DNA of 64,000 bases from positions 62,001 to 126,000 of the forward strand of contig NZ_JAMLJM010000007.1 of the NCBI RefSeq assembly GCF_023635005.1, read 5' to 3'. The notes beneath the pieces are model-generated. The model had not been told where the DNA came from. It saw only the letters and a list, made by a program, of their open reading frames with translations, and ran no database searches. Shown piece after piece: positions 1 through 9,418 of this stretch; position 1 is the stretch's first letter, and every line of letters begins with the position of its first letter. Position numbers and translations under genes: made by a program. Origin of the DNA: Flavobacterium luminosum (GTDB lineage: Bacteria > Bacteroidota > Bacteroidia > Flavobacteriales > Flavobacteriaceae).

Positions 1-2
1 AA

Positions 3-25
3 AAAGTGATAAAAAATATCACTTT
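3..25. terminator. Hairpin at left edge, possible terminator
   Basis: A perfect 9-bp stem (3-11 with 17-25) has a five-A loop. On the minus strand it is followed by a short T run that leaves the window. It may end transcription of a gene left of the window or act in both directions. The flanking gene is not visible, so the role is inferred from structure only. Confidence 0.4.
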
Positions 26-74
26 ATATAATTTAGATATTAATTTTTTGACAAATTACCGATTTGAAGACAAT

Positions 75-102
75 AAAAAAGCGAGAAAAATTCTCGCTTT
101 TT
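75..102 (-). terminator. Rho-independent terminator of glmS
   Basis: A 12-bp stem (76-87 with 91-102, core GCGAGAA/TTCTCGC) with an AAA loop is followed on the minus strand by a run of T. It lies about 20 bp after the glmS stop codon and ends the minus-strand operon that starts at 4455. Confidence 0.8.
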
Positions 103-119
103 GGTATAGTTTTTTATAT

Positions 120-1967
120 TTACTCTACTGTTACAGATTTTGCTAAATTTCTTGGCTGATCTACATTACAACCCCTCATGACTGCTATATGATAAGACAA
201 TAACTGCAGAGGAATAGTAGTTAATAAAGGGGATAACGGATCTGATGATTCAGGGATTTCAATCACGTGATCTGCTAAAGCTCTCACCTGCTCATCTCCT
301 TTGGTAACAACTGCAATGATTTTACCACTACGTGATTTAATTTCTTGTATGTTACTTACTACTTTATCATAATGGCCTTGCTTTGGAGCAATAACTACAA
401 CCGGCATCTGCTCATCAATTAAAGCAATAGGACCATGTTTCATTTCTGCTGCCGGATAACCTTCAGCATGAATGTACGAAATCTCTTTTAATTTCAATGC
501 GCCTTCCAAAGCTACCGGGAAATTATATCCTCTTCCAAGGTATAAGCAATTAGATGCATTTTTATAGACTGAAGCAATTTCTTTCGTCACTTCGTTTGTT
601 AGTAACGCCTCTTGAACTTTTTCAGGCATCATTTCTAATTCTGAAAGATAGGTATGATACTCGGTTTTAGATAATGTTCCTTTAATTTTTGCCAAACGCA
701 ACGCAATCATTGTTAACACTGTGATTTGAGTTGTGAATGCTTTGGTAGAAGCCACTCCAATTTCAGGACCTGCATGCGTGTATGCCCCTGCGTGCGATTC
801 TCTAGAAATTGAAGAACCTACTACATTACAAACTCCAAAGACAAACGCTCCTTTTTCTTTAGCTAATTTGATTGCTGCCAAAGTATCGGCTGTTTCTCCA
901 GACTGAGAAATGGCAATTACCACATCTTTATCGGTAATAATTGGATTTCTGTATCTAAACTCTGAAGCATATTCTACTTCAACAGGGATTCTAGCAAACT
1001 CTTCGAAAATGTATTCTGCCACTAGACCCGCATGCCAAGAAGTACCACAAGCAATGATTAATATTCGGTGGGCATTGGTGAATTTTTCGATGTTATCCTC
1101 GACACCAGCCATTTTAATCATTCCTTCGTTAGCATGAAGACGACCGCGGTAAGTATCTTTTATAACACTAGGTTGTTCGTAGATTTCTTTCAACATGAAA
1201 TGATCGTAACCTCCCTTTTCAATTTGTTCCAAATTCATTTGCAACTCTTGAATATAAGGATCTACTAAAGAATCATCTTTGATTTTACGTATTTTCAACG
1301 ACTTGTGTAATCTTACAATAGCCATTTCCTCATCTTCTAAATAAATAGCATTAGAAGTATACTCTATAAAAGGTGACGCATCGGAAGCAATAAAATATTC
1401 GTTTTCCCCGATACCAATCGCTAAAGGACTACCTAGTCTTGCTACTACTATTTCATCTGGTTTTTGTTTGTCGAAAACACAGATAGCATAAGCACCAACC
1501 ACTTGATTTAAGGCTAACTGTACCGCTTTCCCTAATTTAAGGTTGTCCTTCTTTTGTACATCCTCAATTAGATTTACTAATACTTCAGTATCTGTATCTG
1601 ATTTAAAAGTATAACCTCTTTTAATCAACTCTTTTTTAAGTGGTTCATAATTTTCGATAATCCCGTTATGAACAATCACTAAATTACCTGAATTAGAAAC
1701 ATGAGGATGAGAATTTACATCGTTTGGAACACCATGTGTAGCCCAACGAGTATGCCCAATACCTATAGTTCCATTCAGAGAAATTTCTTTTGTAGCTTTT
1801 GCTTCAAGATCCGAAACTTTTCCTTTTGTTTTGGATAATTTTAAGTCAGCACCGTCGTATAAAACCAATCCAGCACTATCATAACCTCTATATTCTAAAC
1901 GCTTTAATCCTTTTATTACAATAGGATAAGCCTCTCTATGCCCAATATACCCTACAATTCCACACAT
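120..1967 (-). CDS. glmS: Glutamine--fructose-6-phosphate aminotransferase (isomerizing)
   Basis: This enzyme makes glucosamine-6-phosphate from fructose-6-phosphate and glutamine, the first step to UDP-GlcNAc for peptidoglycan and LPS; it is cytosolic. The 615-aa protein has the family's usual length. It starts MCGIVGYIG, so Cys2 becomes the N-terminal nucleophile of the class II glutamine amidotransferase domain (about 1-225). Two SIS sugar-isomerase domains follow (about 285-425 and 455-600), and the C-terminus has the typical DQPRNLAKSVTVE ending. It is the last gene of a minus-strand run, 9 bp after the DUF4270 gene. That gap leaves no room for a glmS ribozyme. Confidence 0.97.
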   Translation of the reverse strand: MCGIVGYIGHREAYPIVIKGLKRLEYRGYDSAGLVLYDGADLKLSKTKGKVSDLEAKATKEISLNGTIGIGHTRWATHGVPNDVNSHPHVSNSGNLVIVHNGIIENYEPLKKELIKRGYTFKSDTDTEVLVNLIEDVQKKDNLKLGKAVQLALNQVVGAYAICVFDKQKPDEIVVARLGSPLAIGIGENEYFIASDASPFIEYTSNAIYLEDEEMAIVRLHKSLKIRKIKDDSLVDPYIQELQMNLEQIEKGGYDHFMLKEIYEQPSVIKDTYRGRLHANEGMIKMAGVEDNIEKFTNAHRILIIACGTSWHAGLVAEYIFEEFARIPVEVEYASEFRYRNPIITDKDVVIAISQSGETADTLAAIKLAKEKGAFVFGVCNVVGSSISRESHAGAYTHAGPEIGVASTKAFTTQITVLTMIALRLAKIKGTLSKTEYHTYLSELEMMPEKVQEALLTNEVTKEIASVYKNASNCLYLGRGYNFPVALEGALKLKEISYIHAEGYPAAEMKHGPIALIDEQMPVVVIAPKQGHYDKVVSNIQEIKSRSGKIIAVVTKGDEQVRALADHVIEIPESSDPLSPLLTTIPLQLLSYHIAVMRGCNVDQPRNLAKSVTVE

Positions 1968-1976
1968 AGCTTAAAG

Positions 1977-3641
1977 TTAATTTGGTTTTGTGTAATAAAT
2001 TTTAAATTTCACATTCTTATTACCAGCATTCGCTCCTGTACCATAAAGTACGGTTCCCAAAGGATTTACAACAGAACTAACTGGTAATGTTTTCAGATTC
2101 GTTACCGCTGTAGGTGACTTAAGTTTTACATGTCCAGAATAACCAATATTTTCTGTTACAACCAAACCTAAACGAACATTCTCTTGTTCGCCTTTGATGA
2201 TTCTATTAACATGTTCTGTAATTCTTATGCGATATGTTTTTTCGGTAACTACATCGTTATCTTTTTTAGTCTCAAGGATTCCACCAAAAATATATTTACT
2301 CAACTTAGGAAAACTTCCATTATCGGTAACATCAAAACTGTAATCGTATAATACTTTATTATTATCTACATCAAAAAGATACACTCTAAGTGGCTCGTAT
2401 TTTGATGTCATAATATCTCTGTTAACCGTAAAGTACAAACTTGCATCATTCAACAAAATCTTGTCTTTATCTGCTTTTAAGGTATTTAATTCCTGAGGCG
2501 TGAATAGCTCTATATAAGCCATAGATCCTTCACCTCCTTTGAGATACAAATTGTCATCTCCCGAAGTTCTATCAGGGTTATCTACAGCTGATAAATAACT
2601 TGGATTATCTGTATTGTTAAGTAGATTCACTGTAACTCCAGACATATTTAGGACAAATTCTTTCAATGGTCTGTTATTACCAATTGCAGTGGTAGTATTA
2701 TTTTTTGTCTCAGTAACAATTTCGTCCTCAGTATAATATATCGTAATATTTCCTTTAGAAAAATCAAGACTCATCATACTTCCTTCGTTAGCATCCTCTA
2801 CCTGAAAATACAAACCTTTAAAATACGATTTAAAAATATTATTATTTGCTAAATTACTTGGGTTAGCTTCAATAATATGTTGTTTAAAATAGTCTTTATT
2901 TAAGTTAATACGCATAGCAGGCACACCTCTTGACTCAACTTCAGTGGTTCTTTCATGCTTCATAGTGAAATAATTAGTACCGGTCTCTTCCTTAGTACTT
3001 TTTACTTTATAATTCACATACTCTCTATTACTAGGTTTGAAAGCACTATTTTGAGAAGGTTTTGCAAAATCATCATTCAATTGAGCACCTACAACGTTAG
3101 TACTAAAATTAGCATCCTGATTAGAATAGTATTTATTAGACACTTCTAAATTATCCGGATCTACGTCATTTAATTGGTAACCACTTCTGAAAATTTTCAG
3201 ATTAATAGGCTTATAAATCGTATCGTTTACATCGGTAGTATAAACAGAATCTAATTTGTATTTTACAATACCAGAACTTAAAGTTCTTACCTTCTTATTA
3301 AAGTATGGCACATTCAACACTACACTGTCTATCACAATATTCTTTGTCTGATCAAAATCAGGCGATGTAGAAGATAATGTCAATTGAGTGGCAAAATTAG
3401 CAACAGTTTTTCCAAAAACAGGATTATTCGTAATTCCCAACTGATTCAGCGGTAAGTTATTAGTCTGAATTACTGGTACTTTTTGGTTATACGCCTTTAC
3501 AGTAAAAGGATCACCAAGAAAATCATAATTTTCATCTCCTATGATATCTCCACCTAGGGTGTTAAAATCTTTATCACATGAAACAAAAAGAACAGAAAAT
3601 AAAGCAATTACAATATATTTTGTAAAAATAGAATCTCTCAT
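1977..3641 (-). CDS. DUF4270 family outer-membrane lipoprotein
   Basis: The protein (554 aa) starts with a signal peptide and a lipobox ending at Cys22 (VLFVSC), so it should be a lipid-anchored envelope protein. The rest is rich in beta-strand-like sequence. The gene lies 4 bp after the GT5-like gene and 9 bp before glmS, an arrangement I recognise from other flavobacteria; the family assignment to DUF4270 rests on this and on the overall sequence character. Its molecular function is unknown. A role in the cell envelope is plausible from its position next to glmS but is only inferred. Confidence 0.85.
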   Translation of the reverse strand: MRDSIFTKYIVIALFSVLFVSCDKDFNTLGGDIIGDENYDFLGDPFTVKAYNQKVPVIQTNNLPLNQLGITNNPVFGKTVANFATQLTLSSTSPDFDQTKNIVIDSVVLNVPYFNKKVRTLSSGIVKYKLDSVYTTDVNDTIYKPINLKIFRSGYQLNDVDPDNLEVSNKYYSNQDANFSTNVVGAQLNDDFAKPSQNSAFKPSNREYVNYKVKSTKEETGTNYFTMKHERTTEVESRGVPAMRINLNKDYFKQHIIEANPSNLANNNIFKSYFKGLYFQVEDANEGSMMSLDFSKGNITIYYTEDEIVTETKNNTTTAIGNNRPLKEFVLNMSGVTVNLLNNTDNPSYLSAVDNPDRTSGDDNLYLKGGEGSMAYIELFTPQELNTLKADKDKILLNDASLYFTVNRDIMTSKYEPLRVYLFDVDNNKVLYDYSFDVTDNGSFPKLSKYIFGGILETKKDNDVVTEKTYRIRITEHVNRIIKGEQENVRLGLVVTENIGYSGHVKLKSPTAVTNLKTLPVSSVVNPLGTVLYGTGANAGNKNVKFKIYYTKPN

Positions 3642-3645
3642 CAGA

Positions 3646-4455
3646 TTAACCTAAAATTTGATTTTTATAAAAATTAGTATACGCTTCTGCAAACGTATCT
3701 TTCGGCGTGAAAGGTAATAAAGGTTTTTTTGACGCTTCTATAAATTTTGTTAAAGTTGGTGAAATCACTTCTGAAGCAACAACTACTCCATCAGAATGTT
3801 TCACAGCGGCCATCATCACATTCTCGTAAGTTGGGTTGTCCAACTCAGCAATAGCTTCATGAGGAACACCGTCAAATTGAACTTTTTTACCCATTTCAGA
3901 ATCTAAACTTCCTTCAAAACCATTACTGAAAATTGATGTCACAATTTTTGTATCGGCAAACAACGCATCATTCTTATAATAATGTTTCATGTAGATTGGC
4001 AATAAAGAAGCCATCCAACCTTGAACATGAATAATATCAGGAACCCAATTTAATTTTTTTACGGTTTCTACTACTCCTTTAGCAAAGAAAATTGCACGTT
4101 CATCATTATCAGGAAAAAGCACTCCTTCTTCATCAGTAAAGGTTGCTTTTCGTTTGAAATACTCATCATTATCGATAAAATATACCTGAATTCTTTCTTT
4201 AGGAATAGAGGCTACCTTAATAATTAACGGCATATCCACATCATTTACCACCAAATTCATTCCCGACAAACGAATTACTTCATGCAACTGGTGTCTTCTT
4301 TCATTCACATTACCATAGCGAGGCATAAAAATTCGTATTTGACCACCTTGATCGTTAATCATTTTTGGCACATCATACGACATTAAAGAAACCTCATTTT
4401 CAGGCAGATAGGGCACTACTTCGGATGATACATATAAAATCCTTTTATCCTCCAT
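3646..4455 (-). CDS. Glycogen/starch synthase N-terminal-domain protein (GT5-like)
   Basis: The 269-aa protein matches the N-terminal half of ADP-glucose glycogen synthases. It opens with a beta-strand (RILYVSSEVVPYLP) like the GT5 start, and has a VPDIIHVQGWMASLLP segment like the acceptor/HGW region. Full GT5 enzymes are about 480 aa, and the C-terminal GT-B domain that binds the nucleotide sugar is absent. There is no sign of a frameshift or remnant, as the stop is followed at once by the next gene. Similar half-length proteins are common in flavobacteria, so this is probably a family of its own. Glycogen synthesis is doubtful. The gene heads the operon with DUF4270 and glmS. Confidence 0.8.
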   Translation of the reverse strand: MEDKRILYVSSEVVPYLPENEVSLMSYDVPKMINDQGGQIRIFMPRYGNVNERRHQLHEVIRLSGMNLVVNDVDMPLIIKVASIPKERIQVYFIDNDEYFKRKATFTDEEGVLFPDNDERAIFFAKGVVETVKKLNWVPDIIHVQGWMASLLPIYMKHYYKNDALFADTKIVTSIFSNGFEGSLDSEMGKKVQFDGVPHEAIAELDNPTYENVMMAAVKHSDGVVVASEVISPTLTKFIEASKKPLLPFTPKDTFAEAYTNFYKNQILG

Positions 4456-4532
4456 TTTTTTATTTAGTTTTGTTTATTGAACACAAATACATGCAAAATT
4501 ACAAAAATTTACCGAGATATTATCTAAAATAG

Positions 4533-4540
4533 TAAGTTTG
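4533..4540 (+). promoter_or_regulatory. Promoter -7 element for panC
   Basis: TAAGTTTG matches the Bacteroidetes -7 consensus TAnnTTTG and lies 22 bp before the panC start codon. A T-rich -33-like stretch (TTTA near 4508) is present. This is in the 107-bp divergent region between panC and the GT5-like gene. Confidence 0.5.
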
Positions 4541-4562
4541 CAAAGAATTTAAAGCCAGACCC

Positions 4563-5411
4563 ATGCCTCTTTTCACGAAACAAAGCGATCTAAAAAACCA
4601 TCTTGAGCCAATGATAGCAGCCCATAAAACCATTGGTTTTGTACCTACCATGGGAGCTTTACATCAGGGACATTTATCGCTACTCCAACAATCTTTAAAA
4701 AATAATTCAGTTACAGTTATAAGTATTTTCGTAAATCCTACACAATTTAACAATGCGGACGATTTAAAAAAATACCCTCGAACTTTAGAAGCAGACTTAG
4801 AGAAAGTAAACGCATTACATCCTGAAATCATTGTTTATGCTCCTTCGGTAGAAGATATTTATGAAAATAAAACCGAATCACAATCCTTCGATTATGACGG
4901 ATTAGAATTTCAGATGGAAGGAAAACACAGACCAGGTCATTTTGATGGCGTTGGAACGATTGTGAAAAAATTATTTGAAATTGTACGCCCCACCAATGCT
5001 TATTTTGGAGAAAAAGATTTTCAGCAACTCCAAATTATCAAAAAAATGGTCTCAAAACTTCAACTACCGGTAACCATCATAGGGTGTCCTATTCATCGTG
5101 AAGAAAGCGGGTTAGCTATGAGTTCGAGAAACGAGAGACTGACAACTTTAGAAAGAGAAAAGGCAGCTGTGATTTACAAGATCCTTTTGGAATCGAAAAA
5201 ATTATTTGCGACTCAAAGTGCTAAACAAGTAACACAATGGGTTACGAAACAATTTGAAAAAGAGCCTCTATTTGAATTGGAATATTTTGAAATTGCAGAC
5301 GAAGAAACACTTCTAGAATGCAAACGAAAAAACCAAAAGAAACACTACAGAGGATTTATTGCGGTTTTTGTCAACAATATTCGTTTAATTGATAACATTT
5401 CACTAAAATAA
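4563..5411 (+). CDS. panC: Pantoate--beta-alanine ligase (pantothenate synthetase)
   Basis: This cytosolic enzyme joins pantoate and beta-alanine using ATP to give pantothenate, the precursor of coenzyme A. The 282-aa protein is the usual length and carries the family motifs: PTMGALHQGHLSL with the HxGH nucleotide-binding signature near residue 30, NPTQFN, GEKDFQQ and SSRNERL. It sits 15 bp before panD, which makes the beta-alanine substrate, so the pair forms a short biosynthetic operon. Confidence 0.97.
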   Translation: MPLFTKQSDLKNHLEPMIAAHKTIGFVPTMGALHQGHLSLLQQSLKNNSVTVISIFVNPTQFNNADDLKKYPRTLEADLEKVNALHPEIIVYAPSVEDIYENKTESQSFDYDGLEFQMEGKHRPGHFDGVGTIVKKLFEIVRPTNAYFGEKDFQQLQIIKKMVSKLQLPVTIIGCPIHREESGLAMSSRNERLTTLEREKAAVIYKILLESKKLFATQSAKQVTQWVTKQFEKEPLFELEYFEIADEETLLECKRKNQKKHYRGFIAVFVNNIRLIDNISLK

Positions 5412-5426
5412 TTTTAACTTTGCCCC

Positions 5427-5777
5427 ATGCAAATTCAAGTACTAAAATCTAAGATTCACAGAGTTAGAGTAACTGGCGCCGATTTAAATTATATTGGTAG
5501 CATTACCATAGATGAAACTCTTATGGAAGCCTCCAATATTTTTGAAGGTGAAAAGGTTTCTATCGTAAACATTAACAACGGAGAACGCTTTGAAACTTAT
5601 GCTATTCCTGGTCCCAAAAATAGTGGCGAAATTACTCTCAACGGTCCTGCAGCGCGTAAAGTACAAAAAGATGACATTATTATTATCATTGCCTACGGAA
5701 TAATAGAAATGTCTGAAGCCAAAAACTTTAAGCCTTCTGTAATTTTTCCTAACGAAGAAACCAATTCGTTACAGTAA
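5427..5777 (+). CDS. panD: Aspartate 1-decarboxylase
   Basis: PanD makes beta-alanine from aspartate for pantothenate synthesis. The 116-aa proenzyme shows the self-cleavage site Gly24-Ser25 in YIGSITID; Ser25 becomes the pyruvoyl cofactor. Tyr58-like and GE/NGPAAR motifs of the family are present. It follows panC directly, and the next gene starts 2 bp after its stop, so all three are probably co-transcribed. Confidence 0.96.
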   Translation: MQIQVLKSKIHRVRVTGADLNYIGSITIDETLMEASNIFEGEKVSIVNINNGERFETYAIPGPKNSGEITLNGPAARKVQKDDIIIIIAYGIIEMSEAKNFKPSVIFPNEETNSLQ

Positions 5778-5779
5778 AA

Positions 5780-6742
5780 GTGAATAGTAAAATAAGTTCG
5801 TATGCTAGTGTAGTTATTCCTATCCTTTTAGGTGCGGGACTTACTTATTTTCAATATGCTTCATTCACGCCTGAGCAAATTGTTCAGATGAAGAGTTATT
5901 TCCTGACGGCAAACTACAATTATGTACTAATTTCTTTGCTCATTGCCATATCCGGCTGTGTATTCAGAGCCTATAGATGGAAATATTCTTTACAAGAAAT
6001 TGGTGCAAAATCGGAATTTAAAATGAATTTCTTAGCGGTTTGCATCGGCTATTTTGTCAATTTAACCATTCCACGTTCAGGAGAAGTTTCTAGGGCTTTA
6101 CTACTAAAAAAATACCGAGATGTCCCATTTGACAAAGCTTTCGGAACTATTATCGCAGAAAGAATTGTAGATTTACTTTTCTTGGTTTTATTTGTTCTAA
6201 CTGCCCTACTCCTAGAATTCGACACTTTAAAAAACTTTTTGTTAACCTATATTCCCGTAACAAAATTAGCTTGGTTAATAGTCTTTGGAATCGGCTTTTT
6301 CATTTGGTTTATATTACTGTATCGCTATTCTAAATGGAAATACGTTTTACTATTCAAATCAAAAATAGAAGGACTTAAAGAAGGTGTTTTAAGTATTGTA
6401 CACATGCCAAACAAGTGGAAGTTTATTTTTTTCACCTTATTAATATGGCTATCGTACGTCTTCATGTTTTACATCACCGTATTTGCTCTTCCTGCCACTA
6501 GCCATATTTCTTTAGGAACTATCATGGTTGCCTTTGTTATTGGCGGATTAACCATGTCCTTTACGAACGGTGGATTTGGTTTCTTTCCGGTACTCATTGC
6601 TAAAATTTTATTCCTCTACAACATCCCTTTAGAAGCCGGAAACGCCTTTGGATGGATCATATGGACTTCACAATTATTGATTACAGTTCTCTTGGGAATT
6701 TTCTCTTTTTCGATTCTTCCCATGGTAGGGAAAAGAAAATAA
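5780..6742 (+). CDS. UPF0104 / lysylphosphatidylglycerol synthase TM-domain protein
   Basis: This 320-aa protein has about eight hydrophobic helices and resembles the membrane half of MprF-type flippases (UPF0104). It has the typical NLTIPRSGEVSRALLL segment and a glycine-rich GGFGFFP stretch. The aminoacyl-transferase domain of full MprF is absent, so lipid synthesis is not expected; lipid flipping is possible but unproven. The start is a GTG, 2 bp after the panD stop, and is the only start that fits the first helix. It is an inner-membrane protein by prediction. Confidence 0.8.
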   Translation: MNSKISSYASVVIPILLGAGLTYFQYASFTPEQIVQMKSYFLTANYNYVLISLLIAISGCVFRAYRWKYSLQEIGAKSEFKMNFLAVCIGYFVNLTIPRSGEVSRALLLKKYRDVPFDKAFGTIIAERIVDLLFLVLFVLTALLLEFDTLKNFLLTYIPVTKLAWLIVFGIGFFIWFILLYRYSKWKYVLLFKSKIEGLKEGVLSIVHMPNKWKFIFFTLLIWLSYVFMFYITVFALPATSHISLGTIMVAFVIGGLTMSFTNGGFGFFPVLIAKILFLYNIPLEAGNAFGWIIWTSQLLITVLLGIFSFSILPMVGKRK

Positions 6743-6785
6743 ATTAGTATCTTGCTCGTTACTAAATGTAGCAACCCATTTAACT

Positions 6786-8057
6786 ATGAAACATACACTT
6801 CAGCTATTAGCCGTAATGTTCTCATTGACGGTTTTTTCACAATCTTTTGTAGAAAAAATAAATTCTGCCAAACTTAACTCAGATCGTGAGATAAGAATTA
6901 AACTTCCCAATTCTTATAACGCAAATCCTGACAGGAAATATCCCTTGATCTTAGTTCTTGATAGCGAATTCTTATATGCGCCTTTTGAAGGAAACCTTCA
7001 TTATGGAACCTATTGGGGTGATATGCCCGAAGTTATCTTAGTAGGTATCAATCAAAACAAAAACAACGAAAGAGAAAGCGATTGTGATTTCGATCCAAGA
7101 ACTGGTCTTCCGGCAGGCAAAGGAGGAGCATTTTTTGAATTTATTGGTTCCGAATTATTACCCTATCTAGAAAAAAAATACCGCGTTGGCAGCTTCAAAA
7201 CCATTGCAGGTATAGACGCCACAGCTGGTTTATTAAACGCTTTTTTATACAAAGATATTCCTTTGTTTAATGCCTATATTTCGCTAAGTCCCGACTTACA
7301 GACCAACATGGAAGAACGCATTCCGAAACGCTTAGCCCAATTGCAACAACCCATTTATTACTACACAGCCACTGCCGATGGAGACCTGAAAAAGTTTCAA
7401 AAGCAGATTAAAACCTTAAATCAGAACATGCAGGCTGTTAAAAATGATCTGATTAACTATAAATTCGATGATTTCTCGAATGCCAATCATTACAGCGTTG
7501 CTATCCTTGGAATTCCGCAGGCTTTAAATCAGATTTTCAAAATATACGAACCAATCTCGGTAAAAGAATACCAAGAAAAAATCGTGATTCTCCCTCAAGA
7601 CTATGTAAAATACCTAACCGATAAATACGAAGCCATCGAAAAAAATCTGGGTATTAAAATGAATGTCCGTTTGAGCGACTTTAAAGCTATAGAAACGGCT
7701 ATCAACAAAAATGAACGTTTTGAAGAATACGAACTTTTGGCACAAATCTCTGGTCAACAGTACGAGAAAACCATGATGTACGATTACCACATGGCTACCT
7801 ATTGGGAAAAAAGAGGAGAATTGAAAAAAGCTATCAAAAATTACGAAAATGCTTTTGTGAAAGAAGAAATAGGAAGTTTGACTAAAGACATGATGATGGC
7901 TAAAGCCGCAGAATTGAAACAAAAATTACCTAGTAAAAAGAATAAATTAAAAGGCGGAAAAGACACTTCAGAAGAAGTAACCGAAGAGATTCCTGCAGAC
8001 ACCCCTGCTGAAGAACCTAAAGCAGACGAAAACCAAGAACAGAAAAAAGACGAATAA
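6786..8057 (+). CDS. Secreted alpha/beta-hydrolase (esterase D-like) with C-terminal helical repeat
   Basis: A signal peptide (residues 1-18, ending VFSQS) precedes a putative-esterase domain (PF00756-like), with a GIDATAG segment near residue 140 in the place of the nucleophile elbow. The usual nucleophilic Ser of GxSxG appears replaced by Asp or Ala, so activity is uncertain. The region around 330-360 (YEKTMMYDYHMATYWEKRGE) looks like a TPR-type helix pair. The last 40 residues are rich in Lys and Glu and low in complexity. Its stop overlaps the radA start by one base. Confidence 0.75.
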   Translation: MKHTLQLLAVMFSLTVFSQSFVEKINSAKLNSDREIRIKLPNSYNANPDRKYPLILVLDSEFLYAPFEGNLHYGTYWGDMPEVILVGINQNKNNERESDCDFDPRTGLPAGKGGAFFEFIGSELLPYLEKKYRVGSFKTIAGIDATAGLLNAFLYKDIPLFNAYISLSPDLQTNMEERIPKRLAQLQQPIYYYTATADGDLKKFQKQIKTLNQNMQAVKNDLINYKFDDFSNANHYSVAILGIPQALNQIFKIYEPISVKEYQEKIVILPQDYVKYLTDKYEAIEKNLGIKMNVRLSDFKAIETAINKNERFEEYELLAQISGQQYEKTMMYDYHMATYWEKRGELKKAIKNYENAFVKEEIGSLTKDMMMAKAAELKQKLPSKKNKLKGGKDTSEEVTEEIPADTPAEEPKADENQEQKKDE

Positions 8058-9418
8058 TGGCAAAAGTAAAAACGTCATTTTTTTGTCAAAGCTGTGGCAC
8101 CCAGTTTGCCAAATGGCAGGGACAATGTACAGCTTGCAAAGAATGGAATACTATTGTAGAAGAAGTTATTCAGAAAGAGGAAAAAGTAGCTTGGAAAAGC
8201 GAAACTTCGACCGTTAAAAAAGCAGCCAAACCGCTTCGTATTCACGAGATCGATTCTACTGAAGAAATCCGAATGAACACCACCGATAGCGAGCTAAACA
8301 GAGTGCTTGGTGGAGGTTTAGTTCCTGGTTCGTTGACTCTTTTAGGAGGTGAACCCGGCATAGGAAAAAGTACTTTGTTATTGCAAATTTCTTTAAAACT
8401 TCCGTATAAAACGCTTTATGTTTCGGGAGAAGAGAGTCAGAAACAGATTAAAATGCGAGCGGAAAGGATTAATCCTGAAAGCAATAATTGTTACATCTTA
8501 ACTGAAACCAAAACGCAAAACATTTTTAGACAAATAGAAGAAATCGAACCTGATGTAGTGATTATCGATTCCATTCAAACACTGCATACGGATTACATCG
8601 AATCTTCCGCTGGAAGTATTTCTCAAATTCGAGAATGTACTGCCGAGTTGATCAAGTTTGCTAAAGAAACCAATGTACCCGTGATTCTCATTGGGCATAT
8701 CACAAAAGACGGAAATATTGCCGGACCCAAGATTTTAGAGCACATGGTCGATACTGTTTTGCAATTTGAAGGAGATCGTAATCATATTTATCGAATTTTA
8801 CGTTCACTCAAAAACCGTTTTGGATCTACGGCAGAATTAGGCATCTATGAAATGCAAGGTTCCGGATTACGAGAAGTTTCTAATCCTTCGGAAATATTGA
8901 TCTCACACAAAAATGAAGAACTTTCCGGAACTGCTATCGCAACCACTCTCGAAGGTATGCGCCCTCTTATGATAGAAATTCAGGCTTTGGTTTCTACAGC
9001 TGTATATGGTACCCCTCAACGAAGCACGACGGGTTACAATGCCAAAAGACTTAATATGATTTTGGCCGTCTTAGAAAAAAGAGCCGGTTTTCGTCTCGGA
9101 GCAAAAGATGTCTTTCTCAACATCACCGGAGGAATTACTGTAGATGATCCCGCCATCGATTTGGCTGTTGTAGCGGCAATTTTATCCTCTAATGAAGACA
9201 TTCCGGTAGGTAAAGATTTTTGTTTTGCAGGTGAAGTAGGCCTTTCTGGCGAAATACGACCAGTTAACCGTGTAGAACAGCGCATACAAGAAGCTGAAAA
9301 ATTAGGATTTTCGACAATTTTCGTATCAAAATACAACAAGATTTCGCTAAAAAACACATTAATTGATATTAAGTTGGTTGCTAAAATAGAAGATGTGGTT
9401 AGCGAATTGTTTGGATAA
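8057..9418 (+). CDS. radA: DNA repair protein RadA
   Basis: RadA is a RecA-like ATPase that helps process recombination intermediates and branch migration. The 453-aa protein has an N-terminal C4 zinc finger (CQSCG...CTAC, residues 10-30), a Walker A motif GGEPGIGKST near 100, the RadA-specific KNRFG motif near 255, and a C-terminal Lon-like domain. The start overlaps the stop of the preceding esterase gene, and its own stop overlaps the next start (TAATG), so translational coupling is likely. Confidence 0.97.
   Translation: MAKVKTSFFCQSCGTQFAKWQGQCTACKEWNTIVEEVIQKEEKVAWKSETSTVKKAAKPLRIHEIDSTEEIRMNTTDSELNRVLGGGLVPGSLTLLGGEPGIGKSTLLLQISLKLPYKTLYVSGEESQKQIKMRAERINPESNNCYILTETKTQNIFRQIEEIEPDVVIIDSIQTLHTDYIESSAGSISQIRECTAELIKFAKETNVPVILIGHITKDGNIAGPKILEHMVDTVLQFEGDRNHIYRILRSLKNRFGSTAELGIYEMQGSGLREVSNPSEILISHKNEELSGTAIATTLEGMRPLMIEIQALVSTAVYGTPQRSTTGYNAKRLNMILAVLEKRAGFRLGAKDVFLNITGGITVDDPAIDLAVVAAILSSNEDIPVGKDFCFAGEVGLSGEIRPVNRVEQRIQEAEKLGFSTIFVSKYNKISLKNTLIDIKLVAKIEDVVSELFG

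Noticed and set aside
910..1268. Two plus-strand reading frames inside glmS
   Set aside because: They are antisense to a highly conserved gene, have no family resemblance and no promoter.
1968..1976. glmS ribozyme or riboswitch upstream of glmS
   Set aside because: Only 9 bp separate the two genes, and the known glmS ribozyme is a Gram-positive feature.
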